Translations under genes and position numbers: made by a program | Part shown: piece after piece, positions 52,636-62,048 of the stretch | How positions within the stretch are numbered: the stretch's first letter is position 1 | Layout of the letters: the number at the start of each line of letters is the position of its first letter | Assembly: GCF_017352095.1 (NCBI RefSeq) | Contig: NZ_CP071463.1 | Coordinates: forward strand, 3,100,001 to 3,164,000 | DNA length: 64,000 nt | Origin: Natrinema longum | GTDB taxonomy: Archaea > Halobacteriota > Halobacteria > Halobacteriales > Natrialbaceae | Direction: 5' to 3' | Notes under the pieces: model-generated | Told to the model about the DNA's origin: nothing | Database searches by the model: none | What the model saw: the letters and a program-made list of their open reading frames with translations, nothing else

Positions 52636-52968
52636 ATGAATCCGTACGCCATCCTCACCGGAGCGATCCTCTCCGAGCTGTTGGGAACGACGGCGCTCAA
52701 ACTCTCCGAGGGCTTCTCGCGGCCACTCCCCAGTCTCGGCGTTCTCGTCGGCTACGGCCTCGCGTTCTACCTCCTCTCGCTTACCCTCGAGGAGTTGCCG
52801 GTCGGCATCGTCTACGCGACGTGGGCCGCACTCGGTATCGTCGGCATCGTGTCGGTCGGGGTGGTGGCGTTCGACGAACGGCTCGATGGAGCGGCCGTCA
52901 TCGGCGTCGGCCTCATCCTCGCGGGCGTCTACTGTCTGAACATCGTCTCCGACGTCTCCGCGCACTGA
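52636..52968 (+). CDS. Small multidrug resistance (SMR) efflux protein
   Basis: A 110-aa protein with four membrane helices. The first helix reads AILTGAILSELLGTTALKLSEGF with the essential Glu (in LSELLG). The second holds GVLVGYGLAFYLLSLTL, then PVGIVYATWAALGIVG, a family hallmark, and the last GVGLILAGVYCLNIV. Works as a dimer to export cations or guanidinium-type compounds with proton exchange. Confidence 0.92.
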   Translation: MNPYAILTGAILSELLGTTALKLSEGFSRPLPSLGVLVGYGLAFYLLSLTLEELPVGIVYATWAALGIVGIVSVGVVAFDERLDGAAVIGVGLILAGVYCLNIVSDVSAH

Positions 52969-53076
52969 CCGTCCCGGTTTCTCGGCGGCGATACTCGCGG
53001 GACGGTCGTCGACGGAACCGACCAGTTTCACTCCGCGTGCCGAACGTTGAACTATCCCGAGGGACCACTCCGAGAC

Positions 53077-53601
53077 ATGTACGCCGTCGTCGGCTGTAGC
53101 GAGTGTTCGAACCTCTGGATCATCGAGGGCCGATCGGAGACGACCCAGTGTCCCCGCTGTGGCTCACGCCGGGCCTACGAGAAGCGCAAGAAATTCGTCG
53201 AGACCGACGACGTCGCCCACGCTCGCGACGTGCGCGCATCGATGCTCGCGAACCGGCAGGGCGAGGGCGAGGCCTTCGCCGAACTCGATTCCTTCCGTGC
53301 CCTCGAGGACGACGTGGCCGACGGCGTCGTCGACGACGACGAGTACCTCGAGGAAGCCGGACTGGACGTCGACGAGATCGACGCGGCCGGTGACCGGGAT
53401 CCGCGCGGGCCCACCCGGAGTGGCAGTAAGAAAGAGATCGTCGAGCGCGCACTCGAGCGCCTCGAGGAACCGACCGAAGCCGACGTCGTCGACTACGCCG
53501 CCGAACGTGGGGTCGGGGCCGACTCCGTCAGAACGATACTCGAGAAGCTCACGCGACGCGGCGTCGTCAGCGAGAGTCGCGGACGGTACCGACTGCTCTG
53601 A
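53077..53601 (+). CDS. Zinc-ribbon/winged-helix protein (DUF5817-like)
   Basis: A 174-aa protein. VVGCSECSNLWII and TTQCPRCGSRRAY give a four-Cys zinc ribbon at the N-terminus. After a charged linker, the C-terminus (SKKEIVERALERL; AERGVGADSVRTILEKLTRRGVVSESRGRYRL) is a winged helix. It looks like a nucleic-acid-binding protein. ATG 53077 (MYAVVGCSEC) is preferred over TTG 53047. The DUF5817 name is from memory. Confidence 0.8.
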   Translation: MYAVVGCSECSNLWIIEGRSETTQCPRCGSRRAYEKRKKFVETDDVAHARDVRASMLANRQGEGEAFAELDSFRALEDDVADGVVDDDEYLEEAGLDVDEIDAAGDRDPRGPTRSGSKKEIVERALERLEEPTEADVVDYAAERGVGADSVRTILEKLTRRGVVSESRGRYRLL

Positions 53602-53629
53602 GTCGCGGACAGTACCGACGGCGTTGCGG

Positions 53630-54745
53630 TCACCCGGCTGCTCTCGACCGGGCTGTTTCGACTGCATCGACTGGATCGTCGTTGCTGTTCGGATCGGTCG
53701 CTCGGGGAAGTTCCACGACGAAAACCGTGCCCCGAGGGTCGTTGTCCTCGATCCGTGCCGTCCCGCCGTAGCCGTCGATCAGGGTGCCGACCAGCGAGAG
53801 CCCACCCGTGGATCCGTCCGCGCTTGTCTCGAAGATCGCTCCCTTCCGTGCGTCGGGAATCCCCGGTCCGTTATCCCGGACGGACAGTCGGACCGTCTCC
53901 GATGCGACCGTCACCTCGACGTGGATCCGTGGCTCGTCGGCATCGTTGTGTTCGGCGGCGTTTTCGAGGACGTTGTCGACGACCGATCGCAGTCCGGGGT
54001 TGGCGGTGACGCAGGCCCGCTCGGGGAGGTCGGTCGTTACGTCCACCTCGAACGTCTCGTCGACTCGAGTGGCCATCTCGGCGGTGATCGCCGCGAGATC
54101 GATCGGCTCGAAGTCCGGATCGCCGATCAGAACGTCCGCGATCGCTTCCGTCGTTTCGATACGGGTGAGCGCCTCGGCGGTCTTCTCGAGGATGACTGTT
54201 GGGTCGTCGGCATCCGGTTCGGGAGCCGTCGCCATCGAGTCGGCGTAGCCCTGGATTACGTTCAGGTCGTTGCGCAGATCGTGACGGATGAGGGTATTGA
54301 CGAACACGAACGCGTCGGTCACCCTTTCCGCCTGCCGGGCATCCGCCCGCGCTCGAGCGTTGTAGTAGCCGGCGACGCTGCCCGCGATGGCCCCTGCTTC
54401 GACTGCGACCAGCAGCGGGAAGACGGGTTCGGCGATGGTCCGCCCCTCGAGCGTCCGTACGAGGACCGTGGCACCCATGACGGCCCCGATCAGGACGGCT
54501 CCGGCGAGACACCAGAGCCACACGGTCCACCGGCCATCGGTCGAGAGATCGCTATCGGAAAGCCGGTACCCGACGAAGACGAGGCCCAGTGCCGGGGCCC
54601 CATCGAGAACCACTGCGAGGATCGGCCCCATCCCGTCGTGGGTGGAAAACTCGGTCGCGTGGTGCCCCACCGCGAGCAAAAACAGCGCCGTTCCGAACGC
54701 GCCAACGAGGCGGGCGGCGTTCGTCCGGAGCCAGCGCTGAGCCAT
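53630..54745 (-). CDS. Membrane sensor histidine kinase
   Basis: A 371-aa kinase. Four hydrophobic segments fill residues 10-130, with no large sensor domain. The phospho-accepting His155 lies in TLIRHDLRNDLN, the haloarchaeal H-box. The N-box is VVDNVLENAAEHND, the G1 box DNGPGIPDARK, and GGLSLVGTLIDGYGG the G2 box. No receiver gene is adjacent, so the partner regulator is unknown. Confidence 0.9.
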   Translation of the reverse strand: MAQRWLRTNAARLVGAFGTALFLLAVGHHATEFSTHDGMGPILAVVLDGAPALGLVFVGYRLSDSDLSTDGRWTVWLWCLAGAVLIGAVMGATVLVRTLEGRTIAEPVFPLLVAVEAGAIAGSVAGYYNARARADARQAERVTDAFVFVNTLIRHDLRNDLNVIQGYADSMATAPEPDADDPTVILEKTAEALTRIETTEAIADVLIGDPDFEPIDLAAITAEMATRVDETFEVDVTTDLPERACVTANPGLRSVVDNVLENAAEHNDADEPRIHVEVTVASETVRLSVRDNGPGIPDARKGAIFETSADGSTGGLSLVGTLIDGYGGTARIEDNDPRGTVFVVELPRATDPNSNDDPVDAVETARSRAAG

Positions 54746-54954
54746 GGAAATAGTATGTTCTCATTACGCTTATGAGTTCTGGCAGATTGACTGTTGGGCC
54801 CCCTTGTACCTGCCGAATAAAGTGCTCTCGAAGCAACCAGTTCTATCCGAACAAATATTGGATATATGATTACTACTGGTGGAGTTAATCTATTGACGGC
54901 CGGCGTTCCCCGGAGCGCGTCCGTAATGGGATAGCCTGCCTCTGAACCCGACTC

Positions 54955-56232
54955 CTACCGCCCCAGATCCTCGTGGGCGCTCGCGAGGTGTCGCGAGGAC
55001 AGCGCACCGAGCAGGGAGAGTTCGCCGGCGAGCGCGCCGACGGCGATGATCTCGGCGAGTGCGTCGGCGTTGGACCCCGGCGGATCGCCCCCGCCGCGGA
55101 GACCGAGGATCTCGAGCGCTTCGGACTGCGTCGACAGCGTCGTCCCGCCACCGACGGTGCCGACCTCGAGGGAGGCAAGCGAGACGCTGGCGTAGAGGTC
55201 GGTGGAGCCGTCCTCGCGCTCGCGAGCGTCCATCGTCGTGATCGTGTTGGCCGCTTCGACGACCTGGGCCTCGTCCTGTCCGGTCGCGAGGAAGGCCGCG
55301 CCGACCACGTTGGCTGCGTGGGCGTTGAACCCCAGACTGCCCGCCTTGGCGCTGCCGATCAGGTTCTTTCGGGTGTTGGCCTCGGCGATGGCGTCGGCGG
55401 TCGTGTGGAGTCGCTCCTCGAGGAGGTCGCCGGGGATCACGGCGTCGGCGGTGACAGAGCGGCCCCGTCCCTCGACGGCGTTGACGGCCGCGGGTTTCTT
55501 GTCCGAACAGAGGTTGCCCGAGAGCGCCACGAGCGAGGCAGGGGTTTCAGCCTCGACGAGTTCGCAGGCCTCGCCGGTCGCGATCGTCGCCATGTTCATC
55601 CCCATCGCGTCCTTGGTGTCGTAGGCAAACCGGAGGTAGACCGAGTCGCCGACGACATAGGGCTCGATGTCGAGCAGTTCGCCGTGGCTCGTCGTCGATT
55701 CGGCGGCCTCGCGCAGGGCCTCGAAGTTCGCTTCGACCCACTCGACGGTCTCGGCGGCCTCGACGACGCCCCCAACCCGAAAGACCGGCGCTCGAGTCAT
55801 CCCGTTTTTCGTGACGCGGGCGTCGGCTCCGCCGGCCGCGCCGATTACCGAGAGCCCGCGGTTGACCGACGCCAGGAGCGCGCCTTCGGTCGTCGCGAGC
55901 GGCAGGTAGTGTTCGCCGTCGGCCGCGCCGCCGTCGTTCGCGGAACTCGGGGAGTTCTGCGAGGTCGGTGAGGTCCCCTCGCCGTTGACGGGGACGGGAC
56001 CGACGACGCCCATCGGTACCTGTGCCGCGCCGATCATGTTCTCGATGTTCGGATCCGCCTGCTCGGCGGGGAAGGCGTACTCCCCGATCGCTTCGAGCTC
56101 CGTTCCCGTTTCCCGTTCGATGAACAGTCGGCGAGCCCGGGCCGCGGTGTCGTAGTCGGCGTGATCCTCGAGTTCGTGAATGCGGAGGTCGCCCTCGCGC
56201 ACCCGTTCGGCGAGTTCCTCGGGGTCTGTCAT
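54955..56232 (-). CDS. hmgA: HMG-CoA reductase (class I)
   Basis: A 425-aa enzyme of the mevalonate pathway for archaeal lipids: HMG-CoA plus 2 NADPH gives mevalonate. Catalytic signatures are ATTEGALLASVNRG (Glu), SDKKPAAVNAVEGRG (Lys) and the C-terminal SSRHLASAHEDL (His); DAMGMNMATIATGEA is the NADP-binding part. It is about 22 residues longer than the Haloferax protein as I recall it, because of a Ser/Asn/Asp-rich insert after PVPVNG (about residues 83-105). This is the target of mevinolin in haloarchaea. Confidence 0.96.
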   Translation of the reverse strand: MTDPEELAERVREGDLRIHELEDHADYDTAARARRLFIERETGTELEAIGEYAFPAEQADPNIENMIGAAQVPMGVVGPVPVNGEGTSPTSQNSPSSANDGGAADGEHYLPLATTEGALLASVNRGLSVIGAAGGADARVTKNGMTRAPVFRVGGVVEAAETVEWVEANFEALREAAESTTSHGELLDIEPYVVGDSVYLRFAYDTKDAMGMNMATIATGEACELVEAETPASLVALSGNLCSDKKPAAVNAVEGRGRSVTADAVIPGDLLEERLHTTADAIAEANTRKNLIGSAKAGSLGFNAHAANVVGAAFLATGQDEAQVVEAANTITTMDAREREDGSTDLYASVSLASLEVGTVGGGTTLSTQSEALEILGLRGGGDPPGSNADALAEIIAVGALAGELSLLGALSSRHLASAHEDLGR

Positions 56233-56441
56233 GGATGGGCCAAGAGGGTGGTGGGCCCTAACAGTTGCTGATCGTCGTGGCTCGAGCGCGGTCGACCGGG
56301 TTCGAGAGCGTCACCGACTGGACCCGCTCCGTGGTTCCGCTGCCGTCGCGTCCCGATCGCCCGCGCCGAGTTCGGAGCCGTTCCGAGACATCGTGCCCGA
56401 AACCGGGATCGCGTCGGTCACGCACCGATACTGCGACCCGA

Positions 56442-56828
56442 CTACGAGAGACCGATCACGGGGCCGTCGCTGGCGGCGCGGTAGTCCGCGAGGACTTCAT
56501 AACAGAGCAGTCCGAGGAGCGAGGCGGTGCCGATCGTCGCGATCAGGAGATTGTAAAGGCCGTCGGCGTCGGCGGCGAACGCGACCGCAAACGTGGCCGT
56601 GGCGACCGCGACGAACCGGAGCCTGCTTCGTGGGGACAGCCCGCCGTCCGTGACCGCGAGATACAGCTGGGGGAGTGCGACGGCGACGCCGGCAAACAGG
56701 AGAAACGACAGCAACGGCCGCTCGGTCAGCGCGATCCCGAACTGGCGATCGACGACGCTCGAGCCGGCGTGCGCGAGGACGAACAGGAGCAACGAGCCGA
56801 ACACGATGCGGCTTTCGCGATCGATCAT
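56442..56828 (-). CDS. Four-helix membrane protein, unknown function
   Basis: A 128-aa protein with four hydrophobic segments (IVFGSLLLFVLAHAGSSVV; LLSFLLFAGVAVALPQLYLAV; FVAVATATFAVAFAADADG; LLIATIGTASLLGLLCYEV). ATG 56828 starts MIDRESRIV. Not recognised. It follows hmgA upstream on the same strand by 209 bp and seems independent. Confidence 0.72.
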   Translation of the reverse strand: MIDRESRIVFGSLLLFVLAHAGSSVVDRQFGIALTERPLLSFLLFAGVAVALPQLYLAVTDGGLSPRSRLRFVAVATATFAVAFAADADGLYNLLIATIGTASLLGLLCYEVLADYRAASDGPVIGLS

Positions 56829-57009
56829 AGGAGGACAGTCCACGAACGGCTACGTCAACCTTGTGCCCGGATCGCGTTTGTAGGCCGGCGTTACGTCCGT
56901 ATTTCGGCGTTTGGCGTTCCTTACACTCGAGCTGCCACTCGCCGAGGCGCGTCCAACCGATCCGTTCTCGGTCCCAATTCTTTTGCTACTCGACCGCGGG
57001 CTCACTCCC

Positions 57010-58602
57010 ATGACGGAGGCCGCCGATCGCTTGCTGATCGACGCGGAGGTCCATACGCTCACCGAACCCGACAGCGTCCACGAGGCAGTCGCGATCCGCG
57101 ATGGCGAAATCGTCCGGCTCGGAGCCACGGACGAACTCGAGTTCCTCGCGGGAGTCGAAACCGACGTGATCGACTGCGGCGGTCGCGTCGTTCTGCCGGG
57201 GTTCATCGACGCGCACACGCACATGGAGCAACTGGGACAGCACCTGGTCCACGCGGACCTCTCGACCGCCGCCTCCGCCGGGGAGTGTGTCGATCTGCTT
57301 CGGGCAGACGCGGACGACGACCCCGATCGCGAATGGGTCCTCGGGTTCGGCTACGACGAGAGCGAGTGGTCGGCGGCGGATTCGACGCCGCTCACGCGGA
57401 CGGAACTCGACCGCGTCAGCGAGGAGCGGCCGGTCGTCGCGATGCGAGTGGACCTGCATACCGCGTCGCTGAACACGGTCGCTCTCGAGCGCCTCGCGGA
57501 CGACCTTCCCGACGCCGACCTTCGACACGAGGACGGCGAGCCGACCGGCGTCGCCGTCGAGGATGCGGCCACGGTGGTCAGAGAGCGGCTCACGGCCGAC
57601 TGCGAGGAGATGCGAACGCTTCTCGCAGCGGCGACGGCGGACGCGGTCGAACGCGGTGTTACCGGCGTCCACGACAAGGTTCGTGGCTCCGTCGCCCCGC
57701 GCGTCTACCGCGACATGGCCGCCGACGGCGATCTCCCGTTGCGCGTCCGGATCGACTACTGGAGCGACCACCTCGAGGCACTCGTCGAGGTCGGAGTGGG
57801 GACGAACGACGGCGACGGGCGCGTCCGGACCGGCGCGATCAAGTCCTTCTCCGATGGGAGTTTCGGGAGTCGGACGGCGAAGTTGCGGGAGCCGTATGCG
57901 GACGCCGGTCGCGACGACGCCGCCGAACTGGCAACTTCCGACGACGCGACCGACGAGCGTGGGCAGTGGGTCGTCGACCCCGCCGACCTCGACGACCTCG
58001 TCGAGCGCGCCGACGCCGAGGGATTCCAGCTTTGCGTCCACGCCATCGGCGACGACGCGATCGAGGAGACGCTGTCGGCCCTCGAGTCGACCGCCGATCC
58101 CGACTGCTCGCGCCACCGGATCGAACACGCGGAGCTGGCGACCGACGACCACCTCGAGCGCATGGCCGAGGCCGGGATCGTCGCGTCGATGCAGCCGAAC
58201 TTCCTCCGCTGGGCGGCGGCGGGTGGGCTCTACGACAGGCGGCTGGGCGAGGGCCGACGCGATCGGACGAACCGGTTCCGCCGAGTCCTCGAGGCGGGCG
58301 TCACCCTCGCGTTCGGGTCGGACTGTATGCCTCTCGACCCGCTATTGGGGGTCCAGCATGCGGTGAACGCGCCGACGGACGCACAGCGACTGTCCGTTAC
58401 GGACGCACTCCGTGCCTACACACAGGGCGGGGCCGAGGCCGGTTTCGACGGCGATCGGCTCGGGGCCCTCGAGCCCGGCACGCGTGGGGATCTGGTCGTG
58501 CTCGAGGAGTCTCCGTGGGCCCACTCGGATCGGATCGACGAGATCGAGGTCACGATGACGCTCGTCGACGGCGATGTGGTCTTCGACGACCGACCGACGT
58601 GA
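57010..58602 (+). CDS. Amidohydrolase family protein (YtcJ-like)
   Basis: A 530-aa metal-dependent hydrolase. GFIDAHTHMEQLGQ gives the H-x-H metal site, and FSDGSFGSRTAKLREPY is the YtcJ-subgroup signature. LCVHAIGDDAIEETL and RIEHAEL add two His, and AFGSDCMPLDPL the Asp. The flanking composite beta-domain is made by both termini (DRLLIDAEVHTL; GDLVVLEESPW). Substrate unknown. ATG 57010 begins MTEAADRLL. Confidence 0.9.
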   Translation: MTEAADRLLIDAEVHTLTEPDSVHEAVAIRDGEIVRLGATDELEFLAGVETDVIDCGGRVVLPGFIDAHTHMEQLGQHLVHADLSTAASAGECVDLLRADADDDPDREWVLGFGYDESEWSAADSTPLTRTELDRVSEERPVVAMRVDLHTASLNTVALERLADDLPDADLRHEDGEPTGVAVEDAATVVRERLTADCEEMRTLLAAATADAVERGVTGVHDKVRGSVAPRVYRDMAADGDLPLRVRIDYWSDHLEALVEVGVGTNDGDGRVRTGAIKSFSDGSFGSRTAKLREPYADAGRDDAAELATSDDATDERGQWVVDPADLDDLVERADAEGFQLCVHAIGDDAIEETLSALESTADPDCSRHRIEHAELATDDHLERMAEAGIVASMQPNFLRWAAAGGLYDRRLGEGRRDRTNRFRRVLEAGVTLAFGSDCMPLDPLLGVQHAVNAPTDAQRLSVTDALRAYTQGGAEAGFDGDRLGALEPGTRGDLVVLEESPWAHSDRIDEIEVTMTLVDGDVVFDDRPT

Positions 58603-58657
58603 CCGTCGCCCCCTTCTGGGGAGTCGATTTTTGTCGCTGGGGAGCAACGGCGGGAGC

Positions 58658-59641
58658 ATGGACGTTGGACTCATGGTCACGTCGTTCGGCGACGTGAATC
58701 TCGGGGATATCGCCGTTCGAGCCGAATCGCAGGGATACGACGCCGTCTGGGTCGGCGAGCTCTGGGGCGAAAGCGGCGTGGTGCAGGCAACCGAGATGGC
58801 CTGCCGGACCGACGAGATCGGCATCGGCACCGCGATTTTGAACGTTTACTCCCGGTCGCCGGCCGTCCTCGCGATGACGGCCACCTCGCTTGCCCGTGCC
58901 TCCGAGGGACGGTTCACGCTCGGGCTCGGGACGAGTACGGCGACCGCAGTCGAGGGCCTCCACGGAATGGCGTTCGATCGACCGGTACGGCGTGCTCACG
59001 AGACGATCGAGCTGATTCGCGAGTTCACCGCCGGTACCGGCGAGGCCGTCGAGTACGAGGGCGAGGTGCTCGAGGCGGCGAACTTTCCGTCGGTCGAAAC
59101 CGATGTCCCGATCTACCACGCCGGACTCGGGCCGGCCAACCGGCGCGTCGTCGGCCGACTGTGCGACGGCTGGATCCCGCACAACATCCCCTTCTCGCGC
59201 CTCGAGGACGCGTTCGAGGAGGTCGCGACGGCTGCGCGGGAACGCGATCGGGAGCCCGACGAGATCACGATCGCACCCTACGTTCCGTCGGCGGTCAGCG
59301 AGGTGCCGGCCGACGCTCGCGAGACCCTGCGACGGCACGTCGCCTACTACGTCGGGAGCGGTGAGGGGTACCGCCGGGCCGTCGCGACGGCGTTTCCGAC
59401 GGCGGCGGATCGGATCGCCGAGGCGTGGCGCGAGGGCGACAAACGGGCCGCCGCGAGCGCGGTGACCGACGACATGATCGCCGATCTCGGCGTCGCCGGC
59501 ACGCCCGAGGAAGCCCGCGACCAGCTCCGGACGCTCGTTGCCGAGACGGGGATCGACCACCCGATCGTCGTCGTTCCGGAACCGGCCTCGAGCGAGGTCA
59601 CGGAGACGACGATCGAGGCGCTCGCGCCGGACCGACTGTAA
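58658..59641 (+). CDS. F420-dependent LLM-class oxidoreductase (Mer-like)
   Basis: A 327-aa bacterial-luciferase-like TIM barrel. It begins MDVGLMVTSFGDVNLGDIAVRAE; WVGELWGESG, IGIGTAILNVYSRSPAVLAM and GRFTLGLGTSTA are the F420-binding pattern seen in 5,10-methylenetetrahydromethanopterin reductase relatives. Haloarchaea use this family for other substrates too. Starts 55 nt after the amidohydrolase, likely the same transcript. The NADPH:F420 oxidoreductase at 45544 could supply its cofactor. Confidence 0.9.
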   Translation: MDVGLMVTSFGDVNLGDIAVRAESQGYDAVWVGELWGESGVVQATEMACRTDEIGIGTAILNVYSRSPAVLAMTATSLARASEGRFTLGLGTSTATAVEGLHGMAFDRPVRRAHETIELIREFTAGTGEAVEYEGEVLEAANFPSVETDVPIYHAGLGPANRRVVGRLCDGWIPHNIPFSRLEDAFEEVATAARERDREPDEITIAPYVPSAVSEVPADARETLRRHVAYYVGSGEGYRRAVATAFPTAADRIAEAWREGDKRAAASAVTDDMIADLGVAGTPEEARDQLRTLVAETGIDHPIVVVPEPASSEVTETTIEALAPDRL

Positions 59642-59770
59642 CGTCCGCGTCGGTGCGATCGTCGCGTTCGTATCGGCAGGGTCGGCGCTGACACCGACGA
59701 ACAGTCCTTGCGAATCCACGGCTAGCGCTTTTGGGGTGGTCCCCCGCACCGTCGATCACTGGCGACTCCC

Positions 59771-59989
59771 GTGAGCACGAGCGACGCTGATTTCATCGGC
59801 GAAGGACAACACAGGATCGAGACCGGCCGGCAGGCCGAGGCGGTCCACCGGATCGAGGCCGTCGTCGATCCCGTCAGCGAACGGGTTCCCGGCGGGGAAC
59901 TGGCTCACGCGGAAGCGCGGTTGCCCGACGAGTTCGAGGGGTTGTTCGCGTTCGTCGACCTCGAGACCAAGCCCTGGGAGGCGGCCTGA
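59771..59989 (+). CDS. Short DUF2267-like protein
   Basis: A 72-aa acidic protein with GTG start 59771. FIGEGQHRIETGRQAEAVHRIEA and the later LPDEFEGLF resemble the first half of the DUF2267 domain, which is usually about 120 residues. The second half is missing, so it is either a natural short version or a truncated gene. No function is known for the family. Confidence 0.6.
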   Translation: MSTSDADFIGEGQHRIETGRQAEAVHRIEAVVDPVSERVPGGELAHAEARLPDEFEGLFAFVDLETKPWEAA

Positions 59990-60147
59990 CGGTCCGCGTG
60001 GGTGGTCCGACGAACGACTCGAAACCGCGGAGCGCGTCGAAACGACCGACGATGCCTGCGACTGTCACGAGAGGCCCAGACCCGCCTCGATGATCGGGAC
60101 CCGACATCTCGGGAGGAGTGAGGGGCCGACGCCGATTCCGTCGCCGT

Positions 60148-61047
60148 TCACCGACGATCGTAGATCTGGACTGCCCGGTCGTGTCGCTCCGAAATCCCGT
60201 TGGGATTTCGCTGGGTCGATCGATCGGCGTATCGGGCCCGGACGCCGTCCCACAGCCCACGGGCGATGTTCGTGACCACGTCGGTCCCGTCCGACACCCA
60301 GCCCGTCGGCGTGGCGTCGCCGGACGCCAACCGATAAACGCCGCTGAGGCCGTCCCGGAGTGCGCTTCCGGCAGTTCGAGCGAGGACGCTCGGTCGCGGG
60401 CCGTAGTTTTTCGCGAGCCGATAGGACAGCGACCGGTAGGTCGCCCCCCAGTCGGGATCGGCCCGACCGCCGTCGGTTCCGACCTCACAGCGGGCGGCCA
60501 TCGACTCCGACCACGTCACCTCACAGCCCATCGTTGCCACGCGATGGGCACAGTCGCGTTCGCTTTCCTCCGCGAGGTACTCGTCGAACCCGTCGATGGC
60601 CTCGAGGACCGATCGCTCGAACGCGACGTTTTCGCCGTGGAAAAGCGTCACCGTCCGTCCGGCGATCCGCTGTGAGGACTGGTCGGCCGTTCCGACCGGG
60701 CCGCCGGTGACGGGCCCGGTAACGATCGCCGTCTCGGTGGTGATCGCGTCGTCGATGGCCGAATACCAGTCGGTATCAATCGCGTACTCGCCGTCGAGGA
60801 AGGCGATGACGTCTCCGGTCGCGACCTCGAGGCCGGCGTTCCGAGAGACGCTGCGGTTTCGCTCGGAAATCTCGACGAGGACGTCGACGTCGTCGCGCTC
60901 TCGGACCGTCCCGGTGGTTCCGTCCGAGGAGGGACCGTTGACGACGATGATCTCCGTCGACGACGGCGTCCGGTCCGCGAGGGCGTCGAGACACGACAGC
61001 AACTGCTCCCGGTCGTTGAGCGTCGACACGACTACCGAGAGCTCCAT
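60148..61047 (-). CDS. Family 2 glycosyltransferase
   Basis: A 299-aa GT-A-fold enzyme. SVVVSTLNDREQLLSCLDAL and EIIVVNGPSSDGTTGTV bind the nucleotide sugar, SRNAGLEVATGDVIAFLDGEY carries the metal-binding D-x-D-like site (Asp-Gly-Glu), and FERSVLEAIDGFDEYLAEESERD holds the catalytic acid. No membrane anchor is obvious. Start at ATG 61047 (MELSVVV); 61056 would add three residues. It lies 71 nt after the methyltransferase on the same strand, so the pair may modify the same glycan or lipid. Confidence 0.88.
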   Translation of the reverse strand: MELSVVVSTLNDREQLLSCLDALADRTPSSTEIIVVNGPSSDGTTGTVRERDDVDVLVEISERNRSVSRNAGLEVATGDVIAFLDGEYAIDTDWYSAIDDAITTETAIVTGPVTGGPVGTADQSSQRIAGRTVTLFHGENVAFERSVLEAIDGFDEYLAEESERDCAHRVATMGCEVTWSESMAARCEVGTDGGRADPDWGATYRSLSYRLAKNYGPRPSVLARTAGSALRDGLSGVYRLASGDATPTGWVSDGTDVVTNIARGLWDGVRARYADRSTQRNPNGISERHDRAVQIYDRR

Positions 61048-61118
61048 ACGAGCCAATAGGGGGTCCGAATAGTAAATAGGTGGGTTTCAGATCGACTCCA
61101 TCGTTCGGTTCGGTCCGG

Positions 61119-61826
61119 TCATCGAACCCGCGCGTTCCAGTAGGAGACCGACGCGAAGTGGTCGGCGATCGGGAGCTTCCCGACCGCCTCGTCGAGCGCC
61201 CGGAGCGGTGACGCGAACCCGTTGGGGATCGAGCGGTAGAGCCCGTACGGAAGGAGGAAGTCGTCCTCGACGTCGACGAGCGTGAGGTCCGTCTTCGCGA
61301 GGAGCACCGCGACTTCGCTTTTCGAGTAGAGTCGCGATCCCATCGGGAGCGCCCAGTTGTAGACGCTCCGCGTCGAAAACCGGTTGAACGTATCGAAGAC
61401 GATCTGGTCGCGGGAAACACGGCGCATCTCCTCGAGGAAGCCCTCGGGATCGTCCGCGAGATGGAAAAACCGCATCGCGACGACGGTATCGAAGTGATCG
61501 TCCGGGAACGGCAGCCGACCCGCGTCGCCCCGGAGGAACTCGAGGCTGCCCGCGAGCTCGGTATCCTGCGTTTTGCGTCGTCCTTGCTGTAACATCGCCG
61601 CCGAGATGTCCAATCCGACCACGTCGGCGCCCTGGTGGGCCAACATGACCGTGAATCGCCCGGTACCACAGGCGATTTCGAGGACCTTCCGGTCTTCGAC
61701 GGGCATGATGGCCTCGAGGACGGCCTCCTTTTCGCGGCGGTCGATCAGCTGTCCGCCCCGGGAGAACCGCTTGTCGTCGTATTCCTCGGCGATATCGTCG
61801 GCTTGGTACCACTCCTGTCCTTTCAC
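61119..61826 (-). CDS. Class I SAM-dependent methyltransferase
   Basis: A 235-aa methyltransferase. EIACGTGRFTVMLAHQGADVVGLDIS is motif I and the Asp of motif II. GDAGRLPFPDDHFDTVVAMRFFHL covers the ubiquinone/menaquinone-type motif, and the C-terminus is longer than minimal. GTG 61826 is chosen: it begins VKGQEWYQADDIAEEYD, and a TATA-like TTTTATCC (61853-61860) sits about 30 nt upstream, so the mRNA is leaderless. Substrate unknown. Confidence 0.87.
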   Translation of the reverse strand: MKGQEWYQADDIAEEYDDKRFSRGGQLIDRREKEAVLEAIMPVEDRKVLEIACGTGRFTVMLAHQGADVVGLDISAAMLQQGRRKTQDTELAGSLEFLRGDAGRLPFPDDHFDTVVAMRFFHLADDPEGFLEEMRRVSRDQIVFDTFNRFSTRSVYNWALPMGSRLYSKSEVAVLLAKTDLTLVDVEDDFLLPYGLYRSIPNGFASPLRALDEAVGKLPIADHFASVSYWNARVR

Positions 61827-61852
61827 ACTGGGCGAATCTACTATTGTGAGAG

Positions 61853-61860
61853 GATAAAAC
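61853..61860 (-). promoter_or_regulatory. TATA-like box for the methyltransferase
   Basis: On the minus strand GTTTTATC lies about 30 nt before GTG 61826. Confidence 0.5.
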
Positions 61861-61950
61861 GATACTGGAGTCCGCCGAGGGTCGCTGGCGAATTCGCCCG
61901 ACCGTTCCGCAATCCACGCGCCGGGACCCGGCGAACGCGCCCTTTTGATC

Positions 61951-62010
61951 ATATGTGTTAATACACCATTCATACCCCTTATACAAACTACAGTATTCGT
62001 ATCCACATAT
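61951..62010. promoter_or_regulatory. AT-rich region with 7-bp inverted repeat before the HTH gene
   Basis: ATATGTG (61951-61957) and CACATAT (62004-62010) are inverted repeats. The second overlaps a TATA-like CACATATAG. A small GTGT-TAAT-ACAC element lies just after the first. The region precedes a HTH regulator gene and may be its autoregulatory operator. Confidence 0.35.
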
Positions 62011-62048
62011 AGGGAAGCTTTACCATCGGCGATTCCGCTCGAGTAGGT

